DNA of 64,000 nt from positions 12,736,001 to 12,800,000 of the forward strand of contig CM057235.1 of the NCBI GenBank assembly GCA_029891385.1, in the 5' to 3' direction. Shown here piece after piece: positions 33,845 through 43,771 of the stretch (positions are counted from its first letter, which is position 1; each line of letters starts with the position of its first letter). The stretch is from Erythroxylum novogranatense. Its lineage: Eukaryota > Streptophyta > Magnoliopsida > Malpighiales > Erythroxylaceae. The notes beneath the pieces were generated by a model. It did no database searches, had not been told where the DNA came from, and worked only from the letters and a program-made list of their open reading frames with translations. A program made the translations under genes and the position numbers.

Positions 33845-35001
33845 AATTAGGATGCCGAAAAGCTAATGGACTTGATAGGAAGAAGAAAAATACTAAGGCA
33901 TCGAAAGTGTAGCAAAAACCCTGTGAATATGGAATCATTGGGTTGATTTATAAGAAAAATTATTCAATCTCAAAACTAAAGATGAGTGATTATTGATAGG
34001 CTACTTGATGTTTAATTTTTTTATGCTTTATTTCTAGTATTTCTAGATTTCATTTAGTGTTGATTTTATGACTTGGAATTCATTTTGTTGAATCTTGACT
34101 AACGTTTCATAGATGAGTGTTTAGATTTTGTGCATTTGATTATGTAGGTTTCTAGTTAAAAATAATAGAAACATGTACTCGTGTCCAACCCTATGTTGAC
34201 TTATATAAACTTCTACTAAAGAAACCAAGAGTATCACTCTAGGACACAACCATTATATGACAAAATGCATGTTCTATGTTCCATCACTATAAATTTGAGT
34301 GTCTTAGTGATTTGAATTGTTTAGATAACTAGATATGAGTGTCAATGAATAAGTGACTTCAATTTGTTTTAAAAATTTAGACATTTGATTATGATATTTT
34401 TATTTAAATTATATATGAAATTGAGTAAATATGATTTTTTTGTAGCTTCATCATCTTAATAAAAAGAAATTGTGAATAATTAAGCATTAAATAATTTCAC
34501 TCTACTAACTTTATACTAATAAAAGGTTGAAGTTAAAGAGTGGTGCTAGTAGCCATTTGAGAAAATGACCAAGTTAAGTAATCGAGAGTATTTATGTCAA
34601 GGTTTTTACTCTTTTATAAAAAGCAAGGTGACTTCTCTTACAAACTTCTAAATGTTCTTGTGATATTTAAATTTGATGTTTTTTTCTTTATTAATAAAGA
34701 GTGTGAATATGTTCGAAAGTTAAAGCAATATATTCTTGTGTATGTTCGTCTTATACATAAATATAAATTTTGTGATTTAGGTTGAAGTTTGAAAAATCAT
34801 GAAGGGAATTAAGTTAACTTATAAATTAATACAAGTAGCTAGTTGGCTAAACCTTTGATGATCTTTATGATTAGATATGTGATGGAGATTCTTGATTAGT
34901 ACGCTTAATTATTTTATATCTTTCTATTTTTTTTCTATTTGAGTTAATATGATGAAATTTATTTACTTAAGGGTAATCAATCATTTAAGTGCGGGGGAGT
35001 T
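33845..35001 (+). mobile_element. Probable 3' internal non-coding region of element C
   Basis: AT-rich without ORFs of substance. It ends with AAGTGCGGGGGAGT (34988-35000), a polypurine-tract-like site of the Tat/Athila type, immediately before a TGATAAATG LTR-like start. Attribution to element C is by position only. Confidence 0.4.
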
Positions 35002-35383
35002 TGATAAATGCTAGATAGACTTTACTTTTGGCATAAATTTTTATAGCATTATGCTTATGTTTTGGATATTCTTATAAGAATTGATTCTTAAAAAGATTTT
35101 GTGATAGTTTTTTTTAGCCTTTTTAAGGAAAAGGATCATATTTGGAAAAGATTTGTGTTGATTTAGAGTAACTTTGGGAGATGTGCATAAAGACTTAAGA
35201 CTAAAGTAAGAACACGACATCATATTACTGGTTGTGTTCACCCATTTTATTTATAAGGGAAATCTTTCATTTTAGGAACACATTATCTATATGATCTTGT
35301 GTTATGGTCCCAAAATAGGTACATTCTATTTCTCCTTACATAAGTAATATGCCCTTATGTTCAACCCATGTTCACTAACACGA
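35002..35383 (+). mobile_element. Start of an LTR (probably 3' LTR of element C), interrupted by R3
   Basis: TGATAAATGC directly follows the polypurine site at 34988. The sequence runs 382 bp and then meets the start of R3. About 60 bp at 35320-35384 resemble 25125-25200, but the relationship is unresolved. Confidence 0.35.
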
Positions 35384-36001
35384 TGATAGGTGCATATTTG
35401 ACTATAATTATACGCCCATATTTGATGTATTTTTCTTAATATTTTATAGTTTTGTTATATTTTTGGTACTTAATTCTCACTATGTGAATTTTTAGGTTAT
35501 AACTGCTTTCATGAACCAAAAGGAGACAAATTCAGATGGAATTGTGGTATAAAGCAAAGATTTTATGCATCTTGGACATACACAGTCACATATGTGGCTG
35601 TAAGTCTTTATGAAGGTGCAAAGTCAAGATTTTAGGGATTTTTAAAGCTACATGGGCACCTATATAGTCATGTAAGTGATTGTATATGTCCCAATAACCC
35701 TGGTTTTCACTATAAAAGAACATGAATAGATGAAAATATAGGAGAACTGACTTTTGCAACAAATTTCAGACATAAGAAACTCAAATAGGTGATGATTTTG
35801 ATCCAGAGATGAGGAAAACATAAATTTAACATCAAAAGAGATCTGATAGAAGGCTACATCAAATCCAAACTTGTAAGAAGATTCAATAAAATAGAAAGGG
35901 AGACTTAGAATTTTGAACTCTTTGTTTTCTATTATTTATTCTATATGTTTGTGTTTGATTTTGTTTTCTATTACGAGTAACTAAACACTTTTTAGTGTTT
36001 A
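35384..36001 (+). mobile_element. R-family LTR (R3), left part, host of element B
   Basis: TGATAGGTGCATATTTGAC start, matching R1 and R2. It continues to TAGTGTTTA and resumes after element B at 46656 with GGTGTGATGAACC. In R2 the uninterrupted equivalent is TTAGTGTTTAGGTTAGATG, which confirms the insertion point. Confidence 0.8.
35997..36001. repeat. Target-site duplication of element B (left), GTTTA
   Basis: GTTTA at 35997-36001 is repeated at 46651-46655 after the 3' LTR. Confidence 0.9.
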
Positions 36002-37512
36002 TATTAGCCCCGAAATTTTTTCTTTTTATTTTATTTTATTAATTAAGCATGGTTAGACTGATTAAGAAATTGAGTTAGCATGAATTAAATATGATAGCAT
36101 TAAATAACATAAGACATTAATTAGCAAGTATTAGATGTGTTAGTTGGATTAAATGAATGAAAGGTAATTTAATGTGTTAAGTGGGCCTAAGTAAATGGGT
36201 CCAAATGAAATAGAAAAGAAGAGGAAGGCATAAGATGAAGGTAGAATAAATAGGCTTGAGTTATGGGCTTAAGTTAAATGAAGGTAGTATAAGAAAATAA
36301 GAAGGAAGGAGGAAATAAGGAAGGAAGTAGATGGGCTTGGGCTTAAGTAAGTAGGAAGAGATAAAAAGAAGGAGGATTTAAATGAGTTAGGAGAAGAAGA
36401 AAGAAAGAAACGAAAATAGAGAGGGAGAGGAAGTGAGTTTCGGTGAAGTGGAGAAGAAGAAGAAGAAAGGAAGAAAGGTGGTTTTTCCAAGAGTTTTGGG
36501 TGAGTTTTGAAGAAAGTCCAAGAGTTAAAAGTGTGGAGGAAGGTTCAAGCTTCATTTTGATACAAGAAATCTCTTGGTTAAGAAAAGGTTTAAGGTAAGT
36601 TATGATTTCAAAGTTAAGATTTTGTTTGGGTTTTTGGTTAGAAGGGTTGAGAATCAAGTGGGTTTAGTGATTCTAGAGTTAATTTCATGATTAAAGTTCA
36701 TTGGGTTTTCAATTTTAGAAACCCTAAGTGATGTAAGGTTCTTTTCTTGTTATAAATGAAGGAGGACAAGAAAGAAGGGGAAAACAAGAAGAGGAGCTTC
36801 CTTAGGCAAGCTTAAGCAAGGATATAAGGTGGGTTCCATATTTATCTTTATGTATATAAGCAAATAAATGTTAATTAATGCATGTTATTAATAAGTTTTG
36901 ATTACTTAGAAGATGTATTAAATGCTTGTAATTGAATGATGAATGTGGTTGTTGTAGACCATTAATGCTTGTGTTAAATGCTTGATATTGATGTTGATGA
37001 TTCGATGAAAATCGAGTTAGTATTGGATGAAATGGATGAAATGAGTAATGAATGTACATTATGACTTGTGCATGAAATTGTACAATATGAAATATGCATG
37101 AAAGACAAGATTTTCAAGAAATAGTGAATTGGACAAGAATAGTTCAATCTTATGATTATGCATGATTGTATGTTATGTGGGTAAGGTATAGTCCCAAGAA
37201 CCGCCACGTGCGTCGACCATGAAAGCCTTCGCCTATCCCGCCTGATTGTGGCATAGGATGATCCATTCATTGGACTCTCAAGATTTGCCCATGTAAGCTC
37301 ATTAAATGAGATTACGTGGTTGCCAAGAATATGGACTTACCGAGCCATTTGAGATGTTTAATTGTGATTACATGAGAATGCTAGAATTATGAATGTTGAA
37401 TTGTGAAAGATTATGTTTGTGTATTGATGAATGTTGAATGGTGCATGCATTCTGACTTATTGAACAATTGCTAAAAGTATGAATAATAAAAAGGACATGC
37501 TTGTTATATAAA

Positions 37513-37558
37513 TATAAATGTGTTACCCGCGGAGCGAAAGCTCACCCCCCCCCCCCCC
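37513..37558 (+). promoter_or_regulatory. TATA element, GAAA-loop hairpin and C-run in LTR B
   Basis: TATAAATGTGTTACCC (37513-37528) is followed by GAGC-GAAA-GCTC (37532-37543), a four-pair stem with a GAAA tetraloop, then A and fourteen C. The 3' LTR has GAGC-GAAAA-GCTC (45307-45319) and seven C. The core TATAAATGTGTTACCC also appears, on the minus strand, in LTR E (59241-59256). Confidence 0.6.
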
Positions 37559-38027
37559 AAAATTCTCCAGGAAATGAGCAGGATCCCTAGGAGCAAGCTT
37601 AAAGGCATTTACTCGAAGATCTTCTTTTGGTCATGTTTTTGAAAGGATCTTTCTAGTGATCAATGCTTTAGGTTGCATTTCGAGAAAACGGATGTATTTT
37701 GACAAGATGTATTTTGATTGAAATGTAATAGGCTTGAAATGCCTACTAAAGCATTGTAAAAACATTGTTTTGATATGAATGAAATGCATAAATTATGATT
37801 TATCATGATCTCTCAAAATCCTTTACTATCATGTTTAAGCATGGTTTCCAAAGTTGTATGGAATTGTTTTGAAAATTCATGTGGGTAGATGAATGATGTA
37901 AGATTAAGTGAGATTATAGCATGTTGGGAGTGGAATGAATGAGTTGAGAGGTTTAGAAGTGTATATGGTGTTTGGAATAAGTCAAGAGAGAGTGTAGAGG
38001 GTTAGGTTTTGAGTTCTGAATAGATAT

Positions 38028-38218
38028 AAGTCGAGTTATTGGACCCATAAGTCGACTTGTGAAGCTTTTGCAAAAATAAGTCGACTTGTTTGTTAGATAG
38101 GTCGAGTTATTTGCCCCGATAAGTCGACTTGTTAGTGATAAGTCGACTTATTTTCCTCGATAAGTCGAGTTGTCAGTATAAGTCGAGTTATGAGTGATTT
38201 TCCAGCATAAGTCAAGAT
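38028..38218. repeat. AAGTCGACTT palindrome array in LTR B (5' copy)
   Basis: Four perfect AAGTCGACTT and five related words (AAGTCGAGTT three times, AGGTCGAGTT, AAGTCAAGAT) in 191 bp, each preceded by T. The 3' LTR has the same array at 45798-45988. It is the same word as in the Copia-like LTRs. Confidence 0.9.
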
Positions 38219-38784
38219 GTTAGTCAAGTGTTTGGACATAGTTAGAGGCTGAATCTCATTTTGTGGTCTTCATCAAGGTTGTAGATCTAGATGTCTACTT
38301 TATAATGGTGCAAAAACGAAAGAATTATGAGTCATAGATTAAAAGTTATGAGAATCGCGCCAAAAGAGTTCAAATTTGATTTTGGAAGTGAGCATGGTCT
38401 ATTGTTTTGGGAATAAATCCCTCATCCGACCTCCAATTGAGGCGAGGCTTGAACCATTAACTTCCTAAGACTTGTATCTTTCTTGCTACAGAAATAGGTC
38501 TCAATTTGAGTTAAATTGAGGAAGTTTGCATCAAAGTTAGTGAGAGGTCAGTTAAGAGAGCATGTTTCGAGTAGGAACTCCTTTAGGTTTCTGGAGCATA
38601 TCTTGAGTTATAAAACCCGATTGAGGTGATTTTGACTTAAATTAAGCAAGAGTCATAAGGCTATGACTTACAAGAGAAATCAATTCAAATTAGGGTTAAA
38701 TGAAATAAACCCTACATGGCAAGAGTTGATTCGATAATGGGATCCAGCAGTTGGGTCCGGTCTCCGGTCGAGTCCCGACATCCG

Positions 38785-38796
38785 TGGTATCAAAGC
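38785..38796 (+). other. PBS-like site inside LTR B
   Basis: TGGTATCAAAGC, one change from the tRNA-Met PBS, preceded by a CCCGACA that resembles the LTR terminus. It is present in the 3' LTR at 46561-46572. The real PBS follows the LTR 89 bp further on. Confidence 0.75.
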
Positions 38797-38873
38797 AAGT
38801 GTCTCGGGATGGGCTCCACCCGGCTCACATCCCGGATAGTTGGGGTCCGGTCACGGATCGGGTTCGACATCTG

Positions 38874-38884
38874 TGGTATCGAGC
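38874..38884 (+). promoter_or_regulatory. Primer-binding site of element B
   Basis: TGGTATCGAGC, i.e. TGGTATCAGAGC with one A missing, four bases after the LTR end. The missing A fits the local pattern of single-base deletions. Confidence 0.75.
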
Positions 38885-39108
38885 GAAACCGGGTTTAGGG
38901 TTTCTAGGAGCCTTAGTGGGATGTCTAAGGTCAAGTCATCATGCATTTTCCTACATGAATTATATGAATTATGTGCATTGTTTTAAATGCATAACATGCA
39001 ACATTGCTCTCAAATGAGTGAATTGACTTGTTTTAAATTGATTTACATGAATTGAGCTTGTTTTATGTGAACTAAAGATTTTCACTGAATTTTTAAATTG
39101 AAGGAGTA

Positions 39109-40948
39109 ATGCCGCCTCGAAAGAGAACTCGAGGAGCTCAATCTCGGCTCAGCTCTCAGCGCGGAAGTACGGATGAGTCTTATGTTCCGCAGGATGCAGG
39201 GACCTTCCCTGTCTCCGACCCTGATGTACCAAGTGTGCAACACGAGGCGCCTTCACCGCCTCCTCCTCAAGTGAATCCTATGGATCCCCATTTCTTCCAA
39301 GCATTTGCTCAGGCTTTCACCTATGCCATGGGCCAAGGAAGTCAGTCTCAAGTGCAGCCCAGAGAGGAGGCGGCCAAGATGATAAGCTCCGGAAATATGG
39401 GCGCTTGACTTCAATGGACTACTAATCCCAAGAGGCGAAGCATGGTTGAAGAGGACCGAGAGGGTCCCAAATGATGAAGTGCTCGGATGAAGAGAAGCTA
39501 GATTATGCAATCGATCACTATGGGGATGCATCTGACCGGTGGGAGTCGATGCCTCAATCGGCAAGACCTTGGAGTCGACATGGAGGGAATTTCTAGAAGC
39601 CTTCAGGAGGAAGTACTTCTCGATGGTTTACATGCAGGAGAAGGCCAGGGAATTCTTGAATCTCACTCGAGGAGCCGAGGCGTGGCGAATATGAGCTGAA
39701 GTTCACTCAGTTGTCGCGATATGCAGCCAATATCGTGGCGACTGAAGCAGACAAATGTCGGAAGTTTGAGGGTGGATTGCACCTAGGGATCAGGAAAAGG
39801 TGGTAATTCACAACTTCTGTGATTACCAACGCATGGTTGATGCTGCTCTTCAAGCAGAAAAGTTAGAGAACATCAGGGCTGAAGTGACTAAGAAAAGAAA
39901 GAACAGAGAACAGTTCTCCAAGAAGGGCATGAGTGCTCCAGCACCTGCAAGGAGTACCAGAACTCAGCTTACACAGAGTGAGGTGGGCAGCAGTGGCCCC
40001 ACTCAGAGCAAGCAGCCTAGGGCTATGACAGGGCAAGCTTCAAGTGTAGCAAGCCCGGGATGGACAGGTAGAGGGAACCCCCAGTGTGATCACTGTGGGA
40101 GATTTCACAGAGGGGAATGTCTGCTGAAGATAGGAGCATGTTTTGGCTGTGGCCAAAAGGGGCACAGAATCAAGGACTGTCCTCAGGCAGTCAGGCAGGA
40201 AGGGTCTCAGTCGCAGGTCCCAAAAAGAGCAGAAACAGTGGCATCTCGACCAGTGTATGATGTGGGCAGTTCAGGAACAGCAAAGAGGTCATATACGACA
40301 GGGAGACCTAGAGGATGTGGTCGGCACCACTCGGTCTTTGCCATGACCAGAGCAGAAGCTGCAGCCGCTCCGGAAGTAGTGACGGGTATGGCTATGTTAT
40401 TTGACTCTCCTGTTTATGTGTTAATTGATACTGGCTCTACACATTCGTTCGTATCTGCAAGTATGAATTTGCATGTTGTGTGTCCTGAGACTATGGATAA
40501 CTTTCTAGTTGTTAGTACTCCTTTAGGGAGTAAGGTGGTGATTAGTTTGATCTATAAGAATTGTGAGCTCAGTATCGACGGTGCTAGACTGGTAGTAGAT
40601 CTATTACCTCTAGACCTTCAAGGATTGGATGTTATATTGGGGATGGATGTCATGGAGAGGTACAAGGCGAAGCTAGACTGTAGTTTGAAAGAAGTAGAGT
40701 TTGATCTGGGAAATGATCAGAAAGTGGTTTTTAAGGGGGACAGGAAACTGCCAGTACCGAGGATCATTTCGGCTATGTTGGCTGACAACATGATGAGCCA
40801 AGGGTGTGAGGCCTTCTTGGCGCATGTAGTGGATCCAGAAGTGAATGTGGGCAGATTAGGAGATTTTCAGATTGTGAGGGAGTTTCCTGATGTATTTCCA
40901 GAGGAATTACGGGGTTGCCGCGGTGAGGAAATTGAGTTGAAATTGACT
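39109..40948 (+). pseudogene. Element B gag and protease, frame broken
   Basis: ATG 39109 opens MPPRKRTRG, with a proline-rich N-terminus. From about 39400 to 39800 the capsid part is readable only by changing frame repeatedly (WLKRTERV, EKLDYAIDHL, EADKCRKFE). From 39800 to 40948 the frame is clean, with CDHCGRFHRGEC and the CCHC knuckle CFGCGQKGHRIKDC (about 40140-40181), protease LIDTGSTHSFV (about 40424) and ILGMDVMERYKAKLDC, up to the [11 protein letters not shown] block that begins RT. The broken patch shows single-base losses and not substitutions. Confidence 0.88.
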
Positions 40949-42434
40949 TGATTCCTGAATCGCGCCAATCTCAATACCACCCTGCAGGATGGCTCCAATG
41001 AATTAAGGGAACTTAAGGAGCGCTAGAGGAATTGCTTTGGAGAAGCAGTTCATCAGACCGAGTTCTTCACCTTGGGGAGCTCCGGTCCTGTTGGTTAGGA
41101 AGAAGGATGGAACGTGGAGGATGTGTATAGACTACAGGAAGCTTAACAAGATGACGATTCAGAACAAGTATCCTCTGCCGAGGATAGATGATTTATTCGA
41201 TCAGCTGCAAGGGGCAAGGGTCTTTTCGAAGATTGACTTAAGATCAGGTTATCATCAACTCCGAATCAGGGAGTCTGATGTTAACAAGACAGCTTTCAGG
41301 ACCCGTTACGGGCACTATGAATTCAGGGTCATGCCCTTCGGATTGACCAATGCTCCAGCTGCCTTCATGGATCCGATGAATGGTGTTTAATGAATTCCTA
41401 GATCGGTTTGTCATTGTGTTCATTGATGACATTCGGTCTATTCTAAGGATGAAGGAGAGCATGAACAACATCTCGGGATAGTATTGCGAGAGATTGAGAG
41501 AGCGGGTCGTATGCCAAATTCAAAGAAGTGTGAATTCGGCTGCGTGAAGTAGTTTTCCTTGGACATGTGATTTCCAAAGAAAGGGATTCATGTTGATCCG
41601 AGGAAAGTAGAGGCGAGTGAACCGGCAAGAACCTAAGATGTTGAAAGAGGTAAGAAGCTTCCTAGGTTTGGCGAGTTACTATAGGAGGTTCGTGGAGGAT
41701 TCTCGATGATAGCGCCCTATGACTAAGTCATTAAGAAAGAATCAGCAGTTCATATGGAATGAGGAATGTCAGAAGAGCTTTGAGGAGCTCAAGAACAGAT
41801 TGACAAGTGCTCCAGTATTGGTTTTGCCCAATGGAGACCAAGGGTATACGGTGTACAGTGATGCTTCGAGGAAGGGTTTAGGATGTGTCTTGATGCAGAT
41901 GATAGGGTAATAGCCTATGCTTCACGGCGCTTGAAGCGATGAGTTAAACTATCCGACTCATGACTTGGAGTTAGCAAATGTAATTTTTGCTTTAAAGATA
42001 TGGAGACACTATCTCAGATGGGGTTCGACAAGGTCTTCACGGACCACAAAAGTCTTAAGTACATTATGAGTCAGAAAGAGTTGAACTTAAGGCAGAGACG
42101 ATGGTTGGAATTGCTCAAGGACTATGATTTGATGATTGAATACCACCCAGGAAAAGCTAATGTAGTGGCAGATGCATTAAGCAGGAAATCTTCGATAGCT
42201 CATGTTCAGGCAGTTTACTTGCCTTTATTGGAGCAGATGGCCAAGTTGAAGATTAGTTTACAGCAGGATGAATCCGATGGTGTTGTTGCTCAATTTAGGG
42301 TGAGACCTATCCTTAGGGAGAAGGTCAAGGAGTTGCAGGAGCAGGATGCAGAATTAAGTAAGCTGAGAGATGAAGTTCAACATGGTAAACAGTCAGAAGT
42401 GCAAGTAAGGGATGATGGGCTAATGGTGATTTGA
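40949..42434 (+). pseudogene. Element B reverse transcriptase and RNase H, frame broken
   Basis: RT is clean over 41037-41390: [71 protein letters not shown] (catalytic FIDD) appears in another frame near 41410. A patch from 41390 to 41720 has many frame changes, and a second small one is at 41895-42000. RNase [15 protein letters not shown] (about 41857-41898), TDHKSLKYI and [11 protein letters not shown] (about 42160). A TGA ends the frame at 42432. The alternation of clean and broken patches is unusual for a decayed element. Confidence 0.88.
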
Positions 42435-43737
42435 AACAGGTTGTGTATTCCGAATGATAGGGCAGTTAAGGATGAGATCATGGATGAGGCACACAATGCG
42501 CCTTATTCCATGCACCCAGGCAGCACCAGGATGTACAGAGATCTGAAGGAACATTTCTGGTGGAAAGGCATGAAGAGGGATGTAGCTGAATATGTGAGCA
42601 GATGTTTAGTGTGTCAAAAAGTCAAGGCTGAACACCAAGCACCTTCAGGCATGTTGCAGCCATTGTCCATTCCTGAATGGAAGTGGCAAAGGATCACGAT
42701 GGACTTTTTGATGGGTTTACCCAGGACTAGTAGGAAGCATGATGTCAGATGGGTCATTGTAGACCGATTGACCAAGTCAGCCCATTTTCCGCAATTAAGC
42801 GAGCATGATTCTATTGCAAGTCTTAGCCAGGAAGTATGTTAATGAAGTGGTGAGGTTGCATGGAGTTCCGGATTCTATAGTATCTGACAGGAATCCTCGA
42901 TTCACATCGAGATTCTGGAGTAGTTTGCAGGAAGCTCTAGGGACTAAGTTGAATTTCAGTACAGCCTTTCATCCTCAGACGGATGGTCAGTCTGAGAGGA
43001 CTATTCAGACCCTAGAGGGAATGCTCAGAGCGTGTGTTATGGACTTTAAAGGAGCATGGGACGAACATTTGTCATTGGTCGAGTTTGCCTATAACAATTC
43101 GTACCATTCGAGCATACAGATGGCTCCTTATGAAGCCCTTTATGGCAGAAGATGCAGGACTCCGATATGTTGGGATGAAGAAGGTGAGAGGAAGCTAGTA
43201 GGACCAGAGTTGGTCCAGATGACAGTTGAAAAAGTGGATATAATCAAGCAGCGGCTTAAGGCAGCGCAGGACAGAATGAAAAGTTATGCAGATGCTCACA
43301 GAAAAGAAATGGAGTATCAGAGGGTGACAAAGTATTTCTTAAGACCTCTCCATGGAAAGGGTCATGAGGTTTGACAGAAAGGAAGCTAAGTCCTCGTTAT
43401 GTAGGTCCGTATGAGATTTTAGAGAGGATCGGTCCGTTAGCTTCTGATTGGCATTGCCTCGAAATTATCTCGGATCCATGATGTATTTCATGTTTCCATG
43501 TTGAGGAGGTACAGATCGATCCTTCTCACATTATTCGCACCTCGAGGTTCAAATGAGTGATGATCTGAGCTATGAGGAGATGCCAGAGTAATTCGGATAG
43601 CAAGGAGAAAGTCCTCGTGAACAAGACTGCTCAGGTTGGTTAAAGTCCCGTGGAGGAACCATGCAGTTGAAGAGGCGACGTGGGAACCATTGGATGCAAT
43701 GAAGGAGAAGTATCCACACCTCTTTAATGAGTCGTAA
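42435..43737 (+). pseudogene. Element B integrase and chromodomain, frame broken
   Basis: The zinc-binding part HPGSTRMY...CLVCQKVKAEH is at 42510-42630. The catalytic core is [23 protein letters not shown] and [19 protein letters not shown]. One frame change lies near 42810, where two ORFs overlap. The core is clean to 43360, and beyond that single-base losses break the C-terminal module. The chromodomain end VKVPWRNHAVEEATWEP and AMKEKYPHLF is readable at 43637-43725, with stop TAA at 43735. Confidence 0.88.
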
Positions 43738-43760
43738 GAATTTCGAGGACTAAATTTCTT

Positions 43761-43771
43761 AAGGGGAGAAA
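43761..43771 (+). promoter_or_regulatory. Polypurine tract of element B
   Basis: AAGGGGAGAAA directly before the 3' LTR. Confidence 0.8.

Larger units (their letters stand above)
36002..38869 (+). mobile_element. Element B: 5' LTR (Tekay-like chromovirus)
   Basis: 2868 bp, starting TATTAGCCCC (TA where TG is usual, in both LTRs) and ending TTCGACA. It is nearly identical by eye to the 3' LTR (43772-46650), so the insertion is young. It contains a TATAAATGTGTTACCC core (37513-37528), a GAAA-loop hairpin (37532-37543), a C14 run (37545-37558), a palindrome array (38028-38218) and an internal PBS-like site (38785-38796). Single-base deletions relative to the 3' LTR cluster in 38730-38870. Confidence 0.93.

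Noticed and set aside
36269..36657. Minus-strand serine/leucine-rich ORFs resembling secreted or membrane proteins
   Set aside because: They are the complement of a purine-rich AAG/GAAG tract in LTR B and recur at 44039-44433 in the other LTR.
38716..39017. Two overlapping ORFs before gag of element B
   Set aside because: They cross the LTR end and PBS, and depend on local single-base deletions not shared by the 3' LTR.
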